The notes below the pieces were generated by a model. That model searched no databases and was not told the origin of the DNA. It worked only from the letters and a program-made list of their open reading frames with translations. Positions 6,915 to 10,939 of a stretch of DNA of 10,939 nucleotides are shown here, one piece after another. The stretch is from Gammaproteobacteria bacterium (GTDB taxonomy: Bacteria > Pseudomonadota > Gammaproteobacteria > Coxiellales > Coxiellaceae): NCBI GenBank assembly GCA_021774015.1, contig JAJFJO010000254.1:1-10939 (forward strand), in the 5' to 3' direction. A program made the translations under genes and the position numbers. The stretch's first letter is position 1. Every line of letters starts with the position of its first letter.

Positions 6915-8658
6915 TCTGCTAGTTGTTTGTAGCTTGTTAGGATGTTGCTATGCACTGTCTTTTAATAAGCGCTGGCCTGTTGAAACGACACCCATATTAT
7001 CCGTATCGCTCATTATTACAACCTTATATGCATTCGCTTACTGCCAACAACTAAAGCTGGGTGCCAGTATTGTTTTGGTTTTGGGGTTAGTGTTTTTCTG
7101 CTTGGCTATAGCCTCTTTTTTATTTAAGCGAATGGACACTATAAAACCCCATATAACGCCTGGAATGACTACTTGGTTTGTTATTACACTGATTTTTGCA
7201 GTCTATGCCTCTTGCCGCTGGATGCATGTTTGGGATGATTTTGCTGAGTGGGGGCCGCATGCTAAAGCGATGTTCTTGCACAATGAGTTTTGGAGTGGAG
7301 TGGATTATGGGGCGGATAAGCAGTTCCCTCCAGGCCCACCTTTGTTTTATTATTTTTTCACGTTTCTAAATAATTACTCCGAATCTGTTTTGTTTTTTGC
7401 TCAAACCTTTTTGTTTTTAGCGCCGCTGGCGGTATTGCTGCAGCGCATTAATTGGCGGCGTTGGGAGTTAGCAGCATTCGGATTTATGCTGATTATTTTG
7501 TTTTATTTGTTGCTCTATAATGCACATATTGGTTATCACGTCCGTCTCGGAGTTGATGAAGCAATAGGCTTGTTTGTTGGGGCAATTCTTGCTATCTACT
7601 ATCTGTCGAGCAGGCAGTATAAAGACATTGTGTTGCTATTACCTATCGTTTTTAGCTTATCCTTATTGAAGCCAAAATTAGGACCGTTTGCAGTCATGAT
7701 AATGGTCTTAATAATTTCAGATCAACTGTACCAGATTATTAAAACAAAAGCGCAGACTGTCTCGATCAAGCTTTTCGTAATTAATGTGCTTGCAAGTGTA
7801 TTGGTAATAATGACGTATCTGCTGGCCAGTAAAAGCTGGCATGCTTACTTAAGTGCAGCGAATATTTCAGCAGGCTTTGGGTCACCTCTAAGCATTAAAG
7901 GAATCGCAGCAATATTGTCTGGCCATATGAGTCAGTATGAAAGCTTGGTGCTGAAAAAATTTATTACCTATCTTCCTAATGTTGCTATCAATGTTGTCCC
8001 TCCAGTCATTTTAGGGGTGCTGGCTTGCTTCTGGGAGAAAGATAGGTTTAAGAGGAATAATTTGATCGTCTGGCAGGCGATTTTATTTTTAGGGTTTTTC
8101 GCTTATTTATTAGGGATATTGTTGGTTTTCTTGTTTAGTTTTAAAAACACTCAAACCGTTGTTTGGAGTATGATGCGTTTTTATCGCATCTATCTTATCG
8201 CTTGGTCATTTTTCAGTTTCAGTGTTTTGTTTCGGCAATTAAATGAAGGCAGCATTACCATCCCTAAAAAGCTTGAGAAAGGCTTGGCGATTTTTGCGGT
8301 AATGGGTTTGTTAGTGAATCTCGCTGTCTGGACAATAGAAATGCAAAAACAACCGGCACACATGAAAAATTTTGTTGCTTTGCACTCTATTGCAGTAAGA
8401 ATAAATGAAAAAACGCCACCGTCCTCTAAGATTTTTATTGTTTATAATGGGCTGCCATTTAATGGAATAAACCGCTTGAATTATTTTTTGATGCCTAGAG
8501 AAGTGAGCAATCAAAAATTGCTGGACTCTTCGGTTAATGAGGGTTGGCTTAGTAAAGTGAAAGAAGAAAAAAAACATGCCTATATCTTTTTTTTGAATAA
8601 GCAAGGCATGGAGACGGGTAGTCCGATTTTCAAACCTAGAAAGCCTGGTGAAACCTAA
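6904..8658 (+). CDS. Polytopic membrane protein, putative GT-C-like glycosyltransferase (paralog 2)
   Basis: Starting at the ATG at 6904, this 584-residue protein aligns with the preceding gene product essentially without gaps to about residue 480. DDFAEW (111-116), FPPGPPLFYY (141-150), KSW (310-312) and RFYRIYL (425-431) fall at identical positions in both. Earlier in-frame starts (6814, 6889) add residues with no counterpart, so 6904 is preferred; this gives an 11-base overlap with the upstream gene and suggests translational coupling. It has about a dozen hydrophobic segments and a soluble tail about 20 residues shorter than that of paralog 1. The GT-C-like role is inferred from the Asp-Asp and Pro-Pro motifs. 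The TAA at 8656-8658 overlaps the stop of the convergent amidotransferase gene, and the last 100 bases also hold that gene's probable terminator. Confidence 0.8.
   Translation: MLVSLLVVCSLLGCCYALSFNKRWPVETTPILSVSLIITTLYAFAYCQQLKLGASIVLVLGLVFFCLAIASFLFKRMDTIKPHITPGMTTWFVITLIFAVYASCRWMHVWDDFAEWGPHAKAMFLHNEFWSGVDYGADKQFPPGPPLFYYFFTFLNNYSESVLFFAQTFLFLAPLAVLLQRINWRRWELAAFGFMLIILFYLLLYNAHIGYHVRLGVDEAIGLFVGAILAIYYLSSRQYKDIVLLLPIVFSLSLLKPKLGPFAVMIMVLIISDQLYQIIKTKAQTVSIKLFVINVLASVLVIMTYLLASKSWHAYLSAANISAGFGSPLSIKGIAAILSGHMSQYESLVLKKFITYLPNVAINVVPPVILGVLACFWEKDRFKRNNLIVWQAILFLGFFAYLLGILLVFLFSFKNTQTVVWSMMRFYRIYLIAWSFFSFSVLFRQLNEGSITIPKKLEKGLAIFAVMGLLVNLAVWTIEMQKQPAHMKNFVALHSIAVRINEKTPPSSKIFIVYNGLPFNGINRLNYFLMPREVSNQKLLDSSVNEGWLSKVKEEKKHAYIFFLNKQGMETGSPIFKPRKPGET
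8567..8610 (-). terminator. Intrinsic terminator of the minus-strand unit, inside the opposing gene
   Basis: Read on the minus strand, CATGCCT (8610-8604), a 22-base spacer and AGGCATG (8581-8575) form a perfect 7-bp stem. It is followed directly by eight T (8574-8567) and then CTTCTT. The stem begins 44 bases after the amidotransferase stop codon, where a Rho-independent terminator is expected. The loop is long, so strength is uncertain. On the plus strand no T-run follows the stem, so it should not end the opposing transcript. Confidence 0.6.
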
Positions 8659-10556
8659 ACACTCATGCCATCAATGAAAATCATGTGCCATAGCTCTAAA
8701 ATAACGAGAGAGAAAACCTGTTTCAAATAAATGAACTCTCTGGTTTGCATTTTTTTTAGCAAGTTTTGAATATAATCTGGATTAAAATAACCACGACGTA
8801 ATACTTGTTCGCGGTTTAGTGTGAGTTGGACAAGCTCATTGAATTGTGGTTGCTCAAAAAAATGTTTCACGGGAAAATAAAACGGTTTTTTGGGGCGGTT
8901 GACCACTTCGCGCGGTAGTAAATGCTCTGCTAGTTTACGTTCAATAATTTTATCTTTGCGCCAGTTTGCTTTGACTTTAGGCGGCATGCGGAAACCGAGT
9001 TCAATTAGGTTGTGATCGAGAAAGGGAATGCGTACTTCTAATGAGTGCGCCATGGTGTTTTTATCTTGACGGATGATAGACCAATCTTGCAACCATTCAT
9101 CCCACTGCAATTTCAATAGGCGATCTAAATAAGCGCCGCCTTGATCTCGTACGGTGGGAAACCATTCATTAGTAGCGTGATGTTTGAAAGAATCAGAATA
9201 GAGTTCGCTGCGCATGTCATGGCGCCACAAAGTTTTGAGTGCAATGTAGTTGGCAAATAAGCTGTTGTCGCCATAATTTTCTAAGAAGCGACTGATGTGG
9301 CGTTTGCCTTCGTTACCCAGTGCTGCTGGGAAATTGAAAAATGCGTTTAATACACGTGCTGGTGTTGCATTTAATAGCGGGATAACGGCTTTTTTATGGA
9401 TAAAGCTCGGCATCATTTTAAAATAATTATTGAAAAGCGGCATCACTTTATGAAACTGATACCCTGCAAAAATTTCATCAGCACCTTCGCCACTAACAAC
9501 GACTTTTAAATCTTTGCTGGCTAGTTCGGCGAGTTTATAAAATGCAATAATTAGCGCATCGCCAACGGGGCGATCCATTTGGTGAATAATTTTTGGCAGT
9601 AACGATATGTCAGCAGGTCCGCAATGTGTTTCATGGTGATTGGTGCCTAATAATCTTGCGGTTTCTCGCGCCTCATGAGTTTCGTCAATCGGCGAGTTAA
9701 ACCCGATAGAGTAAGTGCTGATGTTGTCATTATGCTCGCGCATGAGAGCAACAAGCAAACTAGAGTCGATGCCGCCACTTAGATACGCACCCACCGGTAC
9801 ATCGCTGCGCATCACTAATTTTACCGAGCGATGGAGCTGTTCTTGTAATTGCTCGTATGCTGCAGTAGGTGACAAACGACTGTCTTTGTTGCTTAGCGTG
9901 ATATCCCAATAGCGTTTGATCGAGACCTCACCCTTATTATTAAGCAGCATGAAGTGCGCTGCGGGCAGGGTGTTGATGTTTTTAAACATCGTGCGTGGTT
10001 CTGGCACATAACGTAGCGTCAAGTATGCATCAATGGTCGTGGTATTGGCTTCTCTGGGGACATAGTCGCAAGTAAGGATAGCTTTAGCTTCAGAAGCAAA
10101 TAAGAACTTTCCATTTTGATGATAATAGTATAACGGTTTTTGTCCACTACGATCGCGTGCTAAAAACACCTCCTCTTTTTTACTGTCATAAAGAGCAAAT
10201 GCAAACATGCCATTAAAATGCTGCAAACAATCAAGACCCCATTGTTCGTAGGCGTGGACGATTACTTCTGTGTCAGTGTGGGTGTAAAACTGGTGTCCAA
10301 AGGAAATTAATTGTTCGCGTAATTCAACATAATTATAAATTTCGCCGTTGTAACAGACAGCAACACTTTTATCTTCATTGAAGATGGGTTGTTCACCGCT
10401 GTGTAAATCAATAATGCTTAAGCGGCGCATGCCCATTGAAAATTGGTTGTGTGAGTAATACCCGTCACTATCAGGGCCGCGATGAATGATGGCGTCCCCC
10501 ATTTTTTTTAGCAGGGTGTTATCTTGAAAGCCTTGGAAGCCAAATATACCACACAT
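8655..10556 (-). CDS. asnB: Glutamine-dependent asparagine synthase-like amidotransferase
   Basis: This 633-residue protein has two domains. The N-terminal class II glutamine amidotransferase domain (about 2-165) has the catalytic Cys2 right after Met, with HRGPDSDG (25-32), RLSIID, YNGEIYNY (69-76) and HTDTEV (93-98). The C-terminal synthetase domain has the ATP pyrophosphatase loop LSGGIDSS (259-266), SGEGADEIFAGY (355-366) and EVRIPFLDHN. The ATG at 10556 is chosen over a TTG 21 bases earlier because Cys must follow the removed Met. Family members release ammonia from glutamine and transfer it to an AMP-activated carboxylate. Beside glycan genes, the substrate may be a sugar acid rather than aspartate, as proposed for WbpS-type O-antigen enzymes; this is inference. 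It follows the oxidoreductase gene by 10 bases with only a weak ribosome binding site, so the two are probably one operon. Confidence 0.92.
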   Translation of the reverse strand: MCGIFGFQGFQDNTLLKKMGDAIIHRGPDSDGYYSHNQFSMGMRRLSIIDLHSGEQPIFNEDKSVAVCYNGEIYNYVELREQLISFGHQFYTHTDTEVIVHAYEQWGLDCLQHFNGMFAFALYDSKKEEVFLARDRSGQKPLYYYHQNGKFLFASEAKAILTCDYVPREANTTTIDAYLTLRYVPEPRTMFKNINTLPAAHFMLLNNKGEVSIKRYWDITLSNKDSRLSPTAAYEQLQEQLHRSVKLVMRSDVPVGAYLSGGIDSSLLVALMREHNDNISTYSIGFNSPIDETHEARETARLLGTNHHETHCGPADISLLPKIIHQMDRPVGDALIIAFYKLAELASKDLKVVVSGEGADEIFAGYQFHKVMPLFNNYFKMMPSFIHKKAVIPLLNATPARVLNAFFNFPAALGNEGKRHISRFLENYGDNSLFANYIALKTLWRHDMRSELYSDSFKHHATNEWFPTVRDQGGAYLDRLLKLQWDEWLQDWSIIRQDKNTMAHSLEVRIPFLDHNLIELGFRMPPKVKANWRKDKIIERKLAEHLLPREVVNRPKKPFYFPVKHFFEQPQFNELVQLTLNREQVLRRGYFNPDYIQNLLKKMQTREFIYLKQVFSLVILELWHMIFIDGMSV

Positions 10557-10566
10557 TGTTATAGGC

Positions 10567-10939
10567 TCATGCTTCAACGTGCCGTTTTATAATACCATCA
10601 GCTGCTTTCCAGCCCATGCGCATGGCAGAGTGCATGTTGGGGTATGTAAAGTCCCCTTGGCGACCTGTGGAATCTAGGTTGGTAAAGCTATCAATGTGTT
10701 GGTTGATTTTTTCGAGATACGGTTCAAAGCCTAAATCAAAAATCGGATAACCGTATGCATTGCGGTTAATATGGATTTCAACGATGTCTTCAGGTTGGCA
10801 GATGCCTTCAGCTGCAAGGTCCGCAAATACCTGTTGTTTCATTTTTTCATCGCCATTCCACTTCGCATCACCAACTTCACAGGTCATTTCTACAATTAAT
10901 ACGGAGTGATCTGCCGGGTGAACAATCAATCCCGCATTT
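10567..10939 (-). CDS. FAD-dependent amine-oxidase/protoporphyrinogen-oxidase-like protein, 5'-partial
   Basis: Only the last 123 or so codons are present. The frame stays open to the right edge (N-A-G-L-I-V-H-P precedes the TTG at 10929), so that TTG is not a start. The end of the protein carries STGRQGDFTYPNMHSAMRMG, which fits the C-terminal FAD-contacting G-R-x-G motif and following helix of amine-oxidase-fold flavoproteins, the group including protoporphyrinogen oxidase-like and UDP-galactopyranose mutase-like enzymes. The N-terminal Rossmann GxGxxG is off the window, so the reaction cannot be assigned. Such genes are common in polysaccharide loci, and its tight linkage to the amidotransferase (10 bases apart) suggests a shared role in modifying a sugar or lipid precursor. 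Confidence 0.7.
   Translation of the reverse strand, partial: NAGLIVHPADHSVLIVEMTCEVGDAKWNGDEKMKQQVFADLAAEGICQPEDIVEIHINRNAYGYPIFDLGFEPYLEKINQHIDSFTNLDSTGRQGDFTYPNMHSAMRMGWKAADGIIKRHVEA

Noticed and set aside
8707..8757. Possible plus-strand terminator: AGAGAG/CTCTCT stem followed by eight T
   Set aside because: The stem needs a 9-base bulge or a 23-base loop, and the T-run begins 8 bases after the stem, so it is too weak to annotate. The plus-strand unit's terminator remains unidentified.
9715..9912. Plus-strand ORF opposite the amidotransferase gene
   Set aside because: It is antisense to conserved synthetase-domain codons (PP-loop region) and has no protein-family features.

Overview
The window looks like a chromosomal accessory region of an AT-rich Gram-negative bacterium. 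A gammaproteobacterium is my best guess, possibly of the Legionella/Coxiella type, because a lipopolysaccharide-core-type glycosyltransferase sits beside a very large NACHT/HEAT protein. That assignment is inference; nothing here fixes the species. No rRNA, tRNA, CRISPR array, insertion sequence or integrase was seen.

Left part (1-3951, + strand): the 3' portion of a giant NACHT-type STAND NTPase. The N-terminal ATPase core lies off the left edge. What remains is the end of the NACHT module, its winged-helix segment, a long unassigned helical region, an array of HEAT-like repeats with a 34-residue unit whose DNA is still very similar between copies, and a separate small C-terminal domain. About 380 non-coding bases follow, holding only weak regulatory candidates.

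Middle part (4335-8658, + strand): a tight three-gene unit. A family 2 glycosyltransferase of the WaaE/KdtX type is followed by two tandem paralogous multi-pass membrane proteins. These align with each other essentially without gaps for about 480 residues and carry GT-C-like motifs (Asp-Asp after an early membrane segment, then a Pro-Pro motif before a Tyr-Tyr). I read them as membrane glycosyltransferases acting on a lipid-linked or surface glycan; the biochemical role is inferred.

Right part (8655-10939, - strand): a convergent pair, the 3' end of an FAD-dependent amine-oxidase/protoporphyrinogen-oxidase-like gene followed by a glutamine-hydrolysing asparagine-synthase-like amidotransferase. 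In surface-glycan loci such amidotransferases often amidate sugar carboxylates rather than make asparagine. The amidotransferase gene and the second membrane-protein gene overlap tail to tail by 4 bases. The apparent intrinsic terminator of the minus-strand unit lies inside the coding sequence of the opposing membrane-protein gene.

Together, 4335-10939 reads as part of a surface polysaccharide or LPS locus (sugar transfer, membrane glycosyl transfer, amidation, oxidoreduction), flanked on the left by a defence- or host-interaction-type STAND protein. The candidates for something undescribed are the duplicated membrane-protein family and the NACHT-HEAT protein with its C-terminal add-on.
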